Translations under genes and position numbers: made by a program
Origin: Bacillota bacterium
GTDB lineage: Bacteria; Bacillota; Clostridia; Lachnospirales; Cellulosilyticaceae
Direction of reading: 5' to 3'
Assembly: GCA_023410675.1 (NCBI GenBank)
Contig: JAEYPM010000110.1
Span: forward strand, 6,647-70,646
Length of the DNA: 64,000 nucleotides
Part shown: positions 18,717-27,776 of the stretch, one piece after another
How the letters are laid out: each line of letters starts with the position of its first letter
Position numbering within the stretch: the stretch's first letter is position 1
Notes under the pieces: generated by a model
The model's database searches: none
What the model saw: only the letters and a program-made list of their open reading frames with translations
What the model was told of the DNA's origin: nothing

Positions 18717-20090
18717 CTACAATACATCAGCAAAATGTATCTTTAACTTTTTAAAGATAACGCTTCCCAGGCCAAATATAGCACTCGTTATGATCCAAAA
18801 ATATATGGTTTGATTATATCTGTCCCATATCCATACATGATTAATAAAGGCATCTCTATAGCCTTCCACTATATAGTACATTGGATTTATTTTTAGGATC
18901 CATTGAAATTGGTTGGGAATCATTTCATAACTCCACATAATAGGCGTCATCCAAAGCCCTATTTGCAGTACAATATTAATTATTTGACCAATATCTCTAA
19001 AGAAAATAATAATAGCACATGTTGCATAACAAATACCTAAGACTAAGACAAATGTACAAAATGTATAATATATCACTTGCACAATATGTATGGTAGGCAT
19101 GTATCCATATAGCAAAAATAAAACAACTGTAAAAACAATAAAAAACAAATGTACAAACAGTGCAGATAGTATTTTCACTATAGGTAGTATACTTATTTTA
19201 AATACTACCTTTTTAACCAAATAACTGTATTCTATCATACTATTTGTAGCATTCACTATCGCATCTGAAAAGAAAAACCAAGGAACGATTCCTACTATTA
19301 ACCATAATACAAATGGGAAATCACTAACTGGTGCTGACTTAAATCCTACTTGAAAAACAAACCAATAAATGAGGACACTTACTACAGGCTGAACAAACGC
19401 CCAAATAATACCTAGGTATGAGCCTGCATATTTTGTTTTAAAATCATTTCTTGCTAAATCCCATATCAGCTTCTTGTTTCCATAAAGCTCCAGCATAAGC
19501 GAGTATATACTCTTATATACTTTAAACAACACAACAAGAATTATGGTTGCAACAAGACATAATACAGCCTTAAAAAGCCAGCTGATAGACTCATCTATTC
19601 CCCTAATAAGGTCTAAATCATCTAATTTCAGTATAATAAATGGATCATTTCCCTTAGATTGAACTAAGATATGTTGATCTTCCGTTATTATTGATTTGAT
19701 ATTATTTTTTTGATTATCTTTGTTTAACAAATTATTTTTTATATCTATCTCATTCGATAAATATGAAAGCATTATCTGCTCAATTTTAACTACACTCTCT
19801 TGTGTGCCTAAATCTATTCTTATTGCTGAGGTATTTTTGGGAATGTTATACCTCATATTCTGCCAAGTATCCTTTTTTTCATATGCCACAGATATGGATT
19901 TATCTTCCTTAAACTTTGTACTTTCGCTATAGAATACTTGATATATACCTTCTTTATTAGACATCACCTTAACATCTAATATCATTTCTGTATTAATATT
20001 AAAATTTGCATATCTTATGATAATCAAATTAATTATTAATAACATGACTAAAAATATAAACGCCTTACCGCACTTTTTACCTAATGCCAT
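18717..20090 (-). CDS. wzm: Polysaccharide ABC exporter, permease subunit with extra N-terminal outer domain (Wzm/TagG type)
   Basis: 457 residues, against about 260-280 for a standard ABC-2 polysaccharide permease. The C-terminal part (from about residue 200: YGNKKLIWDLARNDFKTKYA, then SYLGIIWAFVQPVVSVLIYW) is the normal six-span permease. The first ~190 residues are added: one membrane span (about 10-28), roughly 130 residues of predicted beta-strand outside the membrane (IRIDLGTQESVVKIEQI), and a second span (about 165-190). It works with the ATPase encoded 16 bases downstream. The outer domain may contact the polymer; its function is unknown. Confidence 0.88.
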   Translation of the reverse strand: MALGKKCGKAFIFLVMLLIINLIIIRYANFNINTEMILDVKVMSNKEGIYQVFYSESTKFKEDKSISVAYEKKDTWQNMRYNIPKNTSAIRIDLGTQESVVKIEQIMLSYLSNEIDIKNNLLNKDNQKNNIKSIITEDQHILVQSKGNDPFIILKLDDLDLIRGIDESISWLFKAVLCLVATIILVVLFKVYKSIYSLMLELYGNKKLIWDLARNDFKTKYAGSYLGIIWAFVQPVVSVLIYWFVFQVGFKSAPVSDFPFVLWLIVGIVPWFFFSDAIVNATNSMIEYSYLVKKVVFKISILPIVKILSALFVHLFFIVFTVVLFLLYGYMPTIHIVQVIYYTFCTFVLVLGICYATCAIIIFFRDIGQIINIVLQIGLWMTPIMWSYEMIPNQFQWILKINPMYYIVEGYRDAFINHVWIWDRYNQTIYFWIITSAIFGLGSVIFKKLKIHFADVL

Positions 20091-20107
20091 TTATTATCAC
20101 TCTCTAT

Positions 20108-21154
20108 CTATTTGTACATGTCTCTATAATAATCCATATATTCTCCTGAAACGATCTTATTCATCCATTCTTGGTTGCTTAAATACCACTCAATCGTCTC
20201 TTTAATGCCTTCTTCAAAAGTATAGCTTGGTTTCCAGCCTAGTTCTCTTGTGATTTTAGTATTATCAATGGCATATCTTCTATCATGCCCTGGTCTGTCC
20301 TTAACATATTTAATGAGTGATTCTGTTTTGCCTAAGTTATTAATAATCAACTTTACAATTTCAATATTTGCCTTTTCGTTGTTGCCGCCTATATTATAAA
20401 CTTCTCCAACCTTCCCTTTATGAAGGACAGTATCAATACCGATGCAATGATCCTTTACATGGAGCCAGTCTCTTATTTGCATACCATCACCATATACAGG
20501 AAGTGCTTTATCATTTAAACAGTTATTAATCATCAGTGGAATAAGCTTTTCTGGGAATTGATAAGGGCCGTAGTTGTTGGAGCATCTTGTAATGTTTATG
20601 GGCATACCAAAGGTTTCATAGTATGCTCTTACTATAAGGTCTGCTCCTGTCTTAGAAGCTGAATATGGACTATTTGGAGCAAGAGGCGTTTCTTCTGTAA
20701 ACATACCTGTTTCTCCTAAAGTACCATAGACTTCATCTGTAGAGACCTGTAAATATTTAACACCTTCTTTAAAAGCCCTGCAGTGCTTATCATCTGGATT
20801 GATCTTCCAATATTTTTTTGCTGTATCAAGTAATGCTTGTGTTCCTAAAATATTGGTTGAAAGAAAAAGTTCTGGATCTTCTATGCTTCTATCAACATGA
20901 GACTCTGCTGCAAAGTTTACTACTGTATCAATCATGTACTTTTGGAAAATCTCATCAAGTAATACTCTGTCCCTGATATCTCCTTTTACAAAAGTATAAT
21001 TAGCATGATTTTCAACCTCTTTTAGATTTTCTAAATTTCCTGCATAGGTGAGACTATCTAAATTGATGATACGATAAGAATATGTGCTTAACATATACTT
21101 AACAAAATTGCTTCCTATAAAACCTGCACCACCAGTTACTAATATATTATTCAT
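20108..21154 (-). CDS. rmlB: dTDP-glucose 4,6-dehydratase
   Basis: 348 residues. NAD-binding VTGGAGFIGSNFVKYML opens the protein. VSTDEVYGTLG, the catalytic SPYSASKTGADLIVRAYYET and the diagnostic NNYGPYQFPEKLIPL follow, so RmlB/RfbB is a firm call. It converts dTDP-glucose to dTDP-4-keto-6-deoxyglucose. rmlA lies just upstream, but rmlC and rmlD are not in the window, so dTDP-rhamnose cannot be completed from genes seen here. An AAGGA site precedes the ATG by eight bases. The 106-base AT-rich gap to rmlA shows no clear terminator. Confidence 0.95.
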   Translation of the reverse strand: MNNILVTGGAGFIGSNFVKYMLSTYSYRIINLDSLTYAGNLENLKEVENHANYTFVKGDIRDRVLLDEIFQKYMIDTVVNFAAESHVDRSIEDPELFLSTNILGTQALLDTAKKYWKINPDDKHCRAFKEGVKYLQVSTDEVYGTLGETGMFTEETPLAPNSPYSASKTGADLIVRAYYETFGMPINITRCSNNYGPYQFPEKLIPLMINNCLNDKALPVYGDGMQIRDWLHVKDHCIGIDTVLHKGKVGEVYNIGGNNEKANIEIVKLIINNLGKTESLIKYVKDRPGHDRRYAIDNTKITRELGWKPSYTFEEGIKETIEWYLSNQEWMNKIVSGEYMDYYRDMYK

Positions 21155-21260
21155 GATAATTGTCCTTCCTATGAATTAATTGTGATATTTAAATTATATT
21201 TTAATTACATTTTCAATCTAGTTTTTATTTTAGATTTTATTTTAAGTTTAATAATTGCTA

Positions 21261-22130
21261 TTAATGATCGTTTGCTACTTCTATCATATACTTTCCATAC
21301 TCTGTCTTAGCCATTGGCTCAGCAAGTTTTAAAAGCTGCTCTTTTGCTATCCAGCCTTGCCTATATGCAATCTCTTCGATACACGAAATATATAAGCCTT
21401 GTCTATTTTGAACAGCCTGAACAAAGCTGCTTGCTTCTGTAAGGCCTTCACAGGTTCCTGTATCTAGCCATGCCATCCCACGTCCAAACAACTCTACTTT
21501 AAGCGTACCATTATGCAGGTATGCCTCATTGACTGCTGTAATCTCTAATTCACCCCTAGCTGAAGGTGTGATTGATTTTGCTATCTTAACTACTTCATTA
21601 TCATAAAAATAAAGTCCTGGCACTGCATAATGTGACTTTGGATTTTTCGGTTTTTCTTCTATTGAAATAACTTTTCCGCTTTCATCAAATTCTACGACCC
21701 CAAATTCTGTTGGATTACTTACATAATAGCCAAAGATCACCGCTCCTTTAGAAAGTTCAGTAGCAGCTTTAAGGGTTCCTGTAAAACCTTGTCCATAAAA
21801 TATATTATCACCTAATACTAAAGCAACCTTGTCATTGCCTATAAATTCTTCTCCTATAATAAAGGCTTCTGCAAGTCCTCTTGGAGCTTCTTGAACCTTA
21901 TAGCTTAAGCTAATGCCAAGTTCTTTTCCATCTCCTAAAAGTTCTTCATACATAGGTAAATCTCTCTTCGTAGAAATAATAAGGATATCTTTAATGCCTG
22001 CTAGCATAAGTGTAGATAGTGGATAGTAAATCATTGGTTTATCATATATTGGCAGTAACTGCTTTGATACTGTCTTTGTAATTGGATATAATCTTGTCCC
22101 TGATCCTCCAGCTAATATAATCCCTTTCAC
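21261..22130 (-). CDS. rmlA: Glucose-1-phosphate thymidylyltransferase
   Basis: 289 residues from a GTG start with AAGGAGG eight bases upstream. The signature ILAGGSGTRLYPITKTVSKQ opens the protein, followed by LLPIYDKPMIYYPLS, LVLGDNIFYGQGF and LDTGTCEGLTEAS, all typical RmlA. It makes dTDP-glucose from dTTP and glucose 1-phosphate. It is the first gene of the long glycan operon, about 40 bases downstream of a strong sigma-A type promoter. Confidence 0.95.
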   Translation of the reverse strand: MKGIILAGGSGTRLYPITKTVSKQLLPIYDKPMIYYPLSTLMLAGIKDILIISTKRDLPMYEELLGDGKELGISLSYKVQEAPRGLAEAFIIGEEFIGNDKVALVLGDNIFYGQGFTGTLKAATELSKGAVIFGYYVSNPTEFGVVEFDESGKVISIEEKPKNPKSHYAVPGLYFYDNEVVKIAKSITPSARGELEITAVNEAYLHNGTLKVELFGRGMAWLDTGTCEGLTEASSFVQAVQNRQGLYISCIEEIAYRQGWIAKEQLLKLAEPMAKTEYGKYMIEVANDH

Positions 22131-22178
22131 TTTTGTTTCCTCCTTAGATCTCTTAATACGTTCTCTCTATACGTTGCT

Positions 22179-22207
22179 ATTATATCATATCTATTATACT
22201 CTGTCAT
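22179..22207 (-). promoter_or_regulatory. Sigma-A type promoter of the glycan operon
   Basis: On the minus strand ATGACA (22202-22207), a 17-base spacer and TATAAT (22179-22184) preceded by TGA, an extended -10. It matches 11 of 12 consensus positions. It lies about 50 bases before the rmlA start and after the terminator of the ligase gene, so it is the likely source of the ~21-kb transcript. Confidence 0.75.
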
Positions 22208-22236
22208 ACTTTTTACCTTGTTGAAATATTTAACAA

Positions 22237-22264
22237 AAAAGGCAGTCTATTAACCCTGCCTTTT
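22237..22264 (-). terminator. Terminator overlapping the stop of the O-antigen-ligase-like gene
   Basis: AAAAGGCAG (22237-22245) pairs with CTGCCTTTT (22256-22264). On the minus strand the stem runs into TTTTTTG. The stop codon of the ligase gene (22250-22252) is inside the loop, so the terminator overlaps the end of the coding region. It separates the ligase gene from the glycan-operon promoter. Confidence 0.8.
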
Positions 22265-24163
22265 AATGTGCTTCCTTGTCTTTATATCTATAGTTGCATG
22301 CTCTAGCTTCTTTTCTACTAGCCTTCTTTCCTTATTGATGGCATAGTTAATGGCTATACCTACGCCAAGCAGTATCCAAAAGATAGGGGCTACAGATACA
22401 ATGGAGTCATTAAAGAAACCTGATCCCATGTAGCCAACAATAGCTAACATCGTTGCTATTCCTATTGATTCTTTAGAATCATAATACGCTCTTAGTGCAT
22501 ATAGTTTAATACTTTCTACTATATAGCCACATGTTAAAGCCAGAAAAGCTAAAAGTGCAATAACTCCTTGGTTGATAGCTATTTGAAAATAAAGGTTATG
22601 GGGCTTATCGACTGTCATGTTAGGGGTATCATAAGCATAATATTTGCCTAAGTAATCTCTTTGAGGAAACTTCATAATAAATACATCTGGTCCATAACCA
22701 ATTAAAAAGGTCTCTTTAAGCATTGGAAGGCTACGAGACCAAATATAGCCACGGGCAGAACCAAGTTTTTCTTTTCCTCTAAATCCTAGTGTTTCTGGAT
22801 CATCTATATCAATTTTTTCACCTGTAAAGCTATCTGCTAAATAGACGCCTTCCTCTTGATCTAATTTAAGCATAAACACAGGCATATTGTTTACATAAAT
22901 AATTGCTGCATCCTTTACCTGTGGACGATCACTAGGACCAATTAACTTAAAGGATATATGCGAAAAACGACTGTCAGCTGACTTAAAACTATCTCCACTT
23001 AATGTGTAGTCAATCTCCTTACCTGCTGCATCATAAAACTTGACTTCCTGCACAGCATATTCTACAACAATTTCTTCCTTACTCTGAAGTGTAATATGCA
23101 CTTTCTTTTCTTTTGTTGTAATATCTCTAATAGGTATCTGATCCTTATAATCAAATGTCTCCACTGGCATAAAAATACCAAATGCATCACTCATTAATGT
23201 TGGAACCCTACTAAAAATAGTCCCTTTAGTAGCAAAGTTAAACCCAACTAAAACCAGTACAAAACAAACTACTAATGGAAGCATAATCTTCCACCTTATG
23301 AAGATAAATTTTCCAAATACAATAATAGCGATAAGAAAAGATAACGCTAACCCAATAAGACCTGCTCTAGAAGTACTTCCAAAAAGCAGGAATAAGGATG
23401 CAAGGGTAGCTATGCCCCCAATAAGCTTTACCTTTATATTTTTAATAAGCATCGTTAATACTGCAAATAAAGGAACCATCATTGCTCCAAAGGTACCCAT
23501 ATAGTTGTAGTGAAACATTGTACCATAAACTTTGCCTTCTTCATAGGCTAACTGCATGGTTGCATCCTTAGCAAGTTCTTTGGGCACAATAATATTTTTA
23601 AAAAAGGTTGTATTGTATAGGTCTTGTCCAATATATTGAAAGACACCCAAAAAAGTGTTTACTCCTATGATAAGTAGCAAAGGTGCCACTATATATCTAT
23701 AATCTTTCGTATTTCTAAATGCATAACTTGCATATAAAAGCATCAAGACATAGCATACTATCATAACAATACCTTCTGCACGATCTGGCAAGCCCCATAC
23801 TGCAACATCTTTATAAGAAGATGCACATGCAGATATAAGTGAAAAAAGCAAAAAGATGCCACATGCAATACTATAAAAAAGTATCATTTTGCTTTTCTTC
23901 ATATCATTTTTATTAAACAAAAAGAAAAAAACAACCAACATAATCGCCACGATAACTATAATATACATGGCTTTATTTTGAGAAAACACATCTGTTACCT
24001 GTGACATTTTCAAAACTTTGGCTACTGCTTCACTTGGAAAAATTATTTTTAGCCGAACGATGAGCGGTGCTATAGCTAGCAATGCTAGTATAGGCAAAAA
24101 TAGAATAGTAGAAACTACCCTCTTTTCTTTTTCAATTTTTAGTTGTCTTGTCCCTTGCGACAT
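22250..24163 (-). CDS. O-antigen ligase / bacterial oligosaccharyltransferase-type membrane protein
   Basis: 637 residues with about twelve hydrophobic spans. A large extracytoplasmic region (about 335-495) lies between the spans, where Wzy_C/WaaL proteins place their catalytic loop. Supporting motifs are LIGYGPDVFIMKFPQRDY and VDKPHNLYFQIAINQGVIALL, the 'G.G......F......D..HN...........G' signature with the conserved histidine. In Gram-negatives this family joins O-antigen to lipid A; in slg loci of Gram-positives a homologue is proposed to attach glycan to the S-layer protein. The latter role fits the neighbours and is inference. It has its own divergent promoter and terminator. Confidence 0.85.
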   Translation of the reverse strand: MSQGTRQLKIEKEKRVVSTILFLPILALLAIAPLIVRLKIIFPSEAVAKVLKMSQVTDVFSQNKAMYIIVIVAIMLVVFFFLFNKNDMKKSKMILFYSIACGIFLLFSLISACASSYKDVAVWGLPDRAEGIVMIVCYVLMLLYASYAFRNTKDYRYIVAPLLLIIGVNTFLGVFQYIGQDLYNTTFFKNIIVPKELAKDATMQLAYEEGKVYGTMFHYNYMGTFGAMMVPLFAVLTMLIKNIKVKLIGGIATLASLFLLFGSTSRAGLIGLALSFLIAIIVFGKFIFIRWKIMLPLVVCFVLVLVGFNFATKGTIFSRVPTLMSDAFGIFMPVETFDYKDQIPIRDITTKEKKVHITLQSKEEIVVEYAVQEVKFYDAAGKEIDYTLSGDSFKSADSRFSHISFKLIGPSDRPQVKDAAIIYVNNMPVFMLKLDQEEGVYLADSFTGEKIDIDDPETLGFRGKEKLGSARGYIWSRSLPMLKETFLIGYGPDVFIMKFPQRDYLGKYYAYDTPNMTVDKPHNLYFQIAINQGVIALLAFLALTCGYIVESIKLYALRAYYDSKESIGIATMLAIVGYMGSGFFNDSIVSVAPIFWILLGVGIAINYAINKERRLVEKKLEHATIDIKTRKHIKRQG

Positions 24164-24205
24164 GAAAACACCCCTAGCTTCATAATGATTCTTATTTTTC
24201 GGTAT

Positions 24206-24211
24206 ATTATA
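24206..24211 (-). promoter_or_regulatory. Extended -10 promoter for the O-antigen-ligase-like gene
   Basis: TATAAT on the minus strand (ATTATA at 24206-24211) preceded by TGG gives an extended -10 element. No good -35 is visible. It lies about 43 bases before the start and faces the divergent promoter for the priming transferase. Confidence 0.55.
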
Positions 24212-24216
24212 CCATT

Positions 24217-24228
24217 ATTTCATGAAAT
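24217..24228. promoter_or_regulatory. 12-bp palindrome between divergent promoters (possible operator)
   Basis: ATTTCATGAAAT is a perfect 12-bp palindrome centred between two oppositely directed extended -10 elements (24206-24211 and 24233-24238). It occupies the spacer/-35 region of both. The position suits a regulator acting on both genes at once, but no regulator is identified and a chance AT-rich palindrome is possible. Confidence 0.4.
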
Positions 24229-24229
24229 G

Positions 24230-24238
24230 TGCTATAAT
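24230..24238 (+). promoter_or_regulatory. Extended -10 promoter for the priming transferase
   Basis: TGCTATAAT at 24230-24238 is a perfect extended -10. No consensus -35 is visible, as expected for this promoter class. The start codon is 46 bases downstream. Confidence 0.6.
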
Positions 24239-24283
24239 AAAAAGCAAACTGTTTAGTGGAAATATTTGTTGGAGGATTTTGAA

Positions 24284-25681
24284 ATGATAAAAGAGAATCA
24301 AAAATATATGAATGGCATCCAAATTCTTCTCGATCTTATAATTGTTTTGGCTTCATTTTCACTGGCTTATTATATTCGCTTTTATGTATTAAAAGGAGGT
24401 ATCATCAGCCTATCTTTTTCGCAGTCCATCTTACCAATAGCTTATATACTTCCTGTATATCTTGTTCTTTATAGCAGCCTAGGTCTTTATGACTCAAGAC
24501 GTACGCGCTCTTTATTTAAGGAATCTTCTACTATCATTACTGGAAATATCATTGCTTTACTCTTTCTTATTTTAATTCTTTTCTTATTTAAGATTATGAA
24601 CTTCTCAAGATACACTTTAATTCTTTTTGTTACAATTAATAGTGCACTTACTCTTGTATATCGTATGTTTATTAGGCTATTACTTAGAAAATATAGGCAA
24701 AAGGGATTTAATCTAAAACATTGTTTGATTATAGGAACATCCCATACAACAGCCACGCTTATTGAAAAGATTAAACAGCATGCATACTGGGGTTATAACA
24801 TTGTTGGCGTTATCCATACAGGTAATAAAAAATCCAGTGTTTTTGCAGGCTATCAAGTTCTTGGTGGTCTTAATGATATTGACTCTATACTTGCAACACA
24901 ATACCTCGACATCGTCATCGTTGCTACTGATGAAACAGATGCTCTCCATTTAGGCAGTATTTTGAAGAAATGCGAAAAGGCTGGTATTAAAACACATATC
25001 ATTCCTTATTATTATAAATATGTTCCTGCAATACCCTATATTGATGATTTAGATGGGTTACCTATCATTGATGTGCGTCATGTACCCCTTGATAATTTGT
25101 TTAAAAGTTTTAGCAAAAGGCTCTTTGATATTGTTTTCTCTTTAGTTGCAATTATATTAACTTCTCCTATTTTAGTGCTGTCTGCCATTTTGACTAAACT
25201 CACTTCTCCTGGTCCTATTATCTTTAAACAGGAGCGTGTAGGTATTAACAGGAAAAATTTTTATATGTATAAATTTCGTTCCATGAAGATGCAAAATGAC
25301 GATGATGAAAAAGATAAATGGACAGTAAAAAATGATCCTAGAAGAACATGGTGGGGCACTTTTATGAGGCGGACCAGCATTGATGAACTTCCTCAATTTT
25401 TCAATGTTTTAAAAGGAGATATGTCTGTTATTGGTCCAAGACCTGAAAGACCTTATTTTGTAGAAAAATTTAAAGAAGAAATTCCTAGATATATGGTTAA
25501 ACATCAAGTACGCCCAGGAATTACTGGATGGGCTCAGGTTAATGGTTACAGAGGTGATACTTCAATAGAAAAAAGAATAGAGCATGATCTATATTATATA
25601 GAAAATTGGACGTTCAGCCTAGACCTTAGAATTATCCTATTAACTGTGCTTAAAGGGTTTATCCATAAGAATGCTTACTAA
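24284..25681 (+). CDS. Undecaprenyl-phosphate glycosyl-1-phosphate transferase (WbaP/WsaP/WcaJ type)
   Basis: 465 residues from ATG 24284. The frame extends to TTG 24266, but GGAGG at 24271-24275 serves the inner ATG. Four N-terminal spans and a CoA-binding-like Rossmann domain (residues ~145-250, HCLIIGTSHTTATLIEKI) precede the C-terminal catalytic bacterial sugar transferase domain. That domain has KRLFDIVFSLVAIILTSPIL, FRSMK, RRTSIDELPQFFNVLKGDMS, VIGPRPERP and VRPGITGWAQVNG. It starts the glycan by moving a sugar phosphate onto undecaprenyl phosphate. It is transcribed alone, divergent from the ligase gene, with a terminator just past the stop. Confidence 0.92.
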   Translation: MIKENQKYMNGIQILLDLIIVLASFSLAYYIRFYVLKGGIISLSFSQSILPIAYILPVYLVLYSSLGLYDSRRTRSLFKESSTIITGNIIALLFLILILFLFKIMNFSRYTLILFVTINSALTLVYRMFIRLLLRKYRQKGFNLKHCLIIGTSHTTATLIEKIKQHAYWGYNIVGVIHTGNKKSSVFAGYQVLGGLNDIDSILATQYLDIVIVATDETDALHLGSILKKCEKAGIKTHIIPYYYKYVPAIPYIDDLDGLPIIDVRHVPLDNLFKSFSKRLFDIVFSLVAIILTSPILVLSAILTKLTSPGPIIFKQERVGINRKNFYMYKFRSMKMQNDDDEKDKWTVKNDPRRTWWGTFMRRTSIDELPQFFNVLKGDMSVIGPRPERPYFVEKFKEEIPRYMVKHQVRPGITGWAQVNGYRGDTSIEKRIEHDLYYIENWTFSLDLRIILLTVLKGFIHKNAY

Positions 25682-25687
25682 AAAAAT

Positions 25688-25714
25688 GGGACGTTCCACT
25701 AAAATGAACGTCCC
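25688..25714. terminator. Bidirectional terminator between convergent genes
   Basis: GGGACGTTC (25688-25696) pairs perfectly with GAACGTCCC (25706-25714) around a 9-base loop. On the plus strand it is followed by TATTTTTA; on the minus strand by CATTTTTT. It can serve both the priming transferase and the convergent CuAO-N/PKD protein gene. Confidence 0.85.
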
Positions 25715-25736
25715 TATTTTTATCTAGCATTCTTTT

Positions 25737-27683
25737 TTACTGATTCCACTCACTTTCAGGAATGAATCCTATAAGCACTGGTGCTGCTGAGCCATTAGGA
25801 AGCATATAAATTAGTTCTTTTATCTCCCTTTCCTTTATTTTGCCTACAACCGTTGCTTTATTTTTATAAGTAAAATAACCGTTTTTCGGAAGTGAAATTG
25901 TATGCCCCCCATACCATTTTACCGCTCCCCTATAGATGCCTCCTCTTGGGTTAAGCAAAATACCGACCTCTTCTTTTGCCGTAATCTTCATATAGATCCC
26001 TACGCCATAATTCCCTACATTATAGACTGTTTCACCTGTCATTGCATCATAACCCATAACCCATTCAGATGAATCCTTCCCGATCACAAGCTTCATACAT
26101 TCATTTGTACTTGTCATATCTACTCTGTAATAGCGATTAATGATATTAAATGTTCCCCTAATATGTCCATCTTTACTTAATGCAGGTAGATTTTTAATAT
26201 GCTCTACGGTTGTCCCGAAGCTACCAACGGCTACAGTAAAAGTAATATCGCCTTCTGCTACAAAACCAAAAATGCCTGATATAGCCTCTTCACTTTTCCA
26301 GCTTCTGCCTTTGGTATCATATAGAAAAACATACTCACCTGGTTTTAATGTGTAACTTTTATATTCATCAGATTGAAAATAACCTTCTAGGGCTTTTTGT
26401 CCTGCATATAAGATATCTTGTACTGGCCCTTTTATGCTTTTCTTACCTATCGTAAAACTTACTGGTGTTTTTGTATTATTTTGTGCCATGACCATAAGTC
26501 TGATTTTCTCTTCTTTGATTTGTCTATCTGAAAAGGCATTAATATGATGAAGCACTAGAGTTCCAGTACCAGTAACTGTATCTCTATACAAAATACCCTT
26601 TTTTGAAACCCGCTCAGGGGAGTTGCTTACAATAAGCGGACCTTCTTCTTCTATTATTTCAGTTGGCATAATTTCTTTATAGTCTTGATAATTAAATTTT
26701 TGGTAATTATCGATAAAGCTGCCTGGTCCTTCTTTACTAAACTTATAATGAAATTCATTTTCTACAACTGTTGTGTTAATATGTATTGGCACCTTTGCGA
26801 CATCAGATAGATTGCCATAAGCATCTTCTAGCTGAAGGGTGATGATATAATCACCTGTTGCAAATATAGCCTTTGGCTTTTCATAGATAATTTCTTCTTC
26901 ATCAGATATCCTTCTATAAGACCATTTTTCCTCAAGAATCGGCTCCCAATCTTCATTTTCATATTCATATGTTATCTCGAGTTCTTCTCCTATAGCATAT
27001 TCCTCTTTACTTGCTTCTATCTTATGGATAATAGGGGATATATTTTCTTTGATGGTGATGCTTTGGCTTGTCCACTCACTCCACATCCCTCTTTCATCTT
27101 TTACCTTTAAAAACACTTCATAAAGACCTGGATCAGGTTTTTCAAAAATGTCGTCTATCACTGGTGCAAGTTGCTGATCGTTATTATTTATCATCCATAA
27201 CCGATCAACTATTTTATCTCCTTCTTTATCATAGCTCTTATCTACTATCTCTACTTTTTGTCCTTGTATATATTCATCTGCAGTAAACGAAAACAAAGCT
27301 ATTGGTGGAATATTTTTTTTGAGTTCGTTGATAGTAATGAGTTTATTTTTTTTATCATAGCTAATATCAAATGAAAACTCCTCTTTTAATAGACTTGCTG
27401 GTATGTAAGTTTGATCATTTTTTATCAATATGCCTTGTTTATCTTTGGTTTTTTCTTTTAATACAATAATCTTGTCTCCATAGCATAGCCTTAACGCCTT
27501 TGTCTTTTTATCCCATATCGCTTCTAACTTTAATTCATTGTTTACAATTAAATGTGTAGGCAAATAGGATTCTCCATCCTTGATAATAACATGCTTATCA
27601 ACAGGAATATCTAACCCATATACGCCTATCCAAAATGACAGAGCTAAACATAGGCTCACAAGTCCTAATATACTTTTTCTCAT
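25737..27683 (-). CDS. Secreted CuAO-N / PKD-like surface protein of unknown function
   Basis: 648 residues. A signal peptide (MRKSILGLVSLCLALSFWIG, cleaved near VYG) is followed by a copper-amine-oxidase-N-like module (residues ~33-120, with YLPTHLIVNNELKLEAIWDK and YIPASLLKEEFSFDI). Two PKD/Ig-like segments come next (about 125-215 and 218-305, with IVDKSYDKEGDKIVDRLW and ITYEYENEDWEPI). The C-terminal ~330 residues are beta-rich without a family I recognise. The CuAO-N module here is a binding/stalk module, not an oxidase. AAGGAG precedes the ATG. I see no clear promoter in the 93-base gap, much of which is the upstream gene's terminator, so read-through is possible. Confidence 0.75.
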   Translation of the reverse strand: MRKSILGLVSLCLALSFWIGVYGLDIPVDKHVIIKDGESYLPTHLIVNNELKLEAIWDKKTKALRLCYGDKIIVLKEKTKDKQGILIKNDQTYIPASLLKEEFSFDISYDKKNKLITINELKKNIPPIALFSFTADEYIQGQKVEIVDKSYDKEGDKIVDRLWMINNNDQQLAPVIDDIFEKPDPGLYEVFLKVKDERGMWSEWTSQSITIKENISPIIHKIEASKEEYAIGEELEITYEYENEDWEPILEEKWSYRRISDEEEIIYEKPKAIFATGDYIITLQLEDAYGNLSDVAKVPIHINTTVVENEFHYKFSKEGPGSFIDNYQKFNYQDYKEIMPTEIIEEEGPLIVSNSPERVSKKGILYRDTVTGTGTLVLHHINAFSDRQIKEEKIRLMVMAQNNTKTPVSFTIGKKSIKGPVQDILYAGQKALEGYFQSDEYKSYTLKPGEYVFLYDTKGRSWKSEEAISGIFGFVAEGDITFTVAVGSFGTTVEHIKNLPALSKDGHIRGTFNIINRYYRVDMTSTNECMKLVIGKDSSEWVMGYDAMTGETVYNVGNYGVGIYMKITAKEEVGILLNPRGGIYRGAVKWYGGHTISLPKNGYFTYKNKATVVGKIKEREIKELIYMLPNGSAAPVLIGFIPESEWNQ

Positions 27684-27718
27684 AAAGTGTCTCCTTATAC
27701 CAGTGTCTTATGAAAAAA

Positions 27719-27746
27719 GAAGATAGCCAGTAAATCGGCTATCTTC
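27719..27746 (-). terminator. Terminator after the first S-layer-like gene
   Basis: GAAGATAGCC (27719-27728) pairs perfectly with GGCTATCTTC (27737-27746) around an 8-base loop. On the minus strand it runs into TTTTTTCAT. It lies 31 bases past the stop of the 27777-30233 gene and directly before the next gene downstream. Confidence 0.85.
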
Positions 27747-27776
27747 TCTTTAAATATATATTTGTATTTCGTTTAA

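Noticed and set aside
909..22130. Recently acquired mobile island
   Set aside because: No integrase, transposase, tRNA or attachment repeat flanks the operon. Horizontal exchange of such clusters is common but not shown by this sequence.
25737..27683. Copper amine oxidase enzyme
   Set aside because: Only the small N-terminal-type module is present; there is no catalytic domain or topaquinone motif in this or the other CuAO-N proteins.
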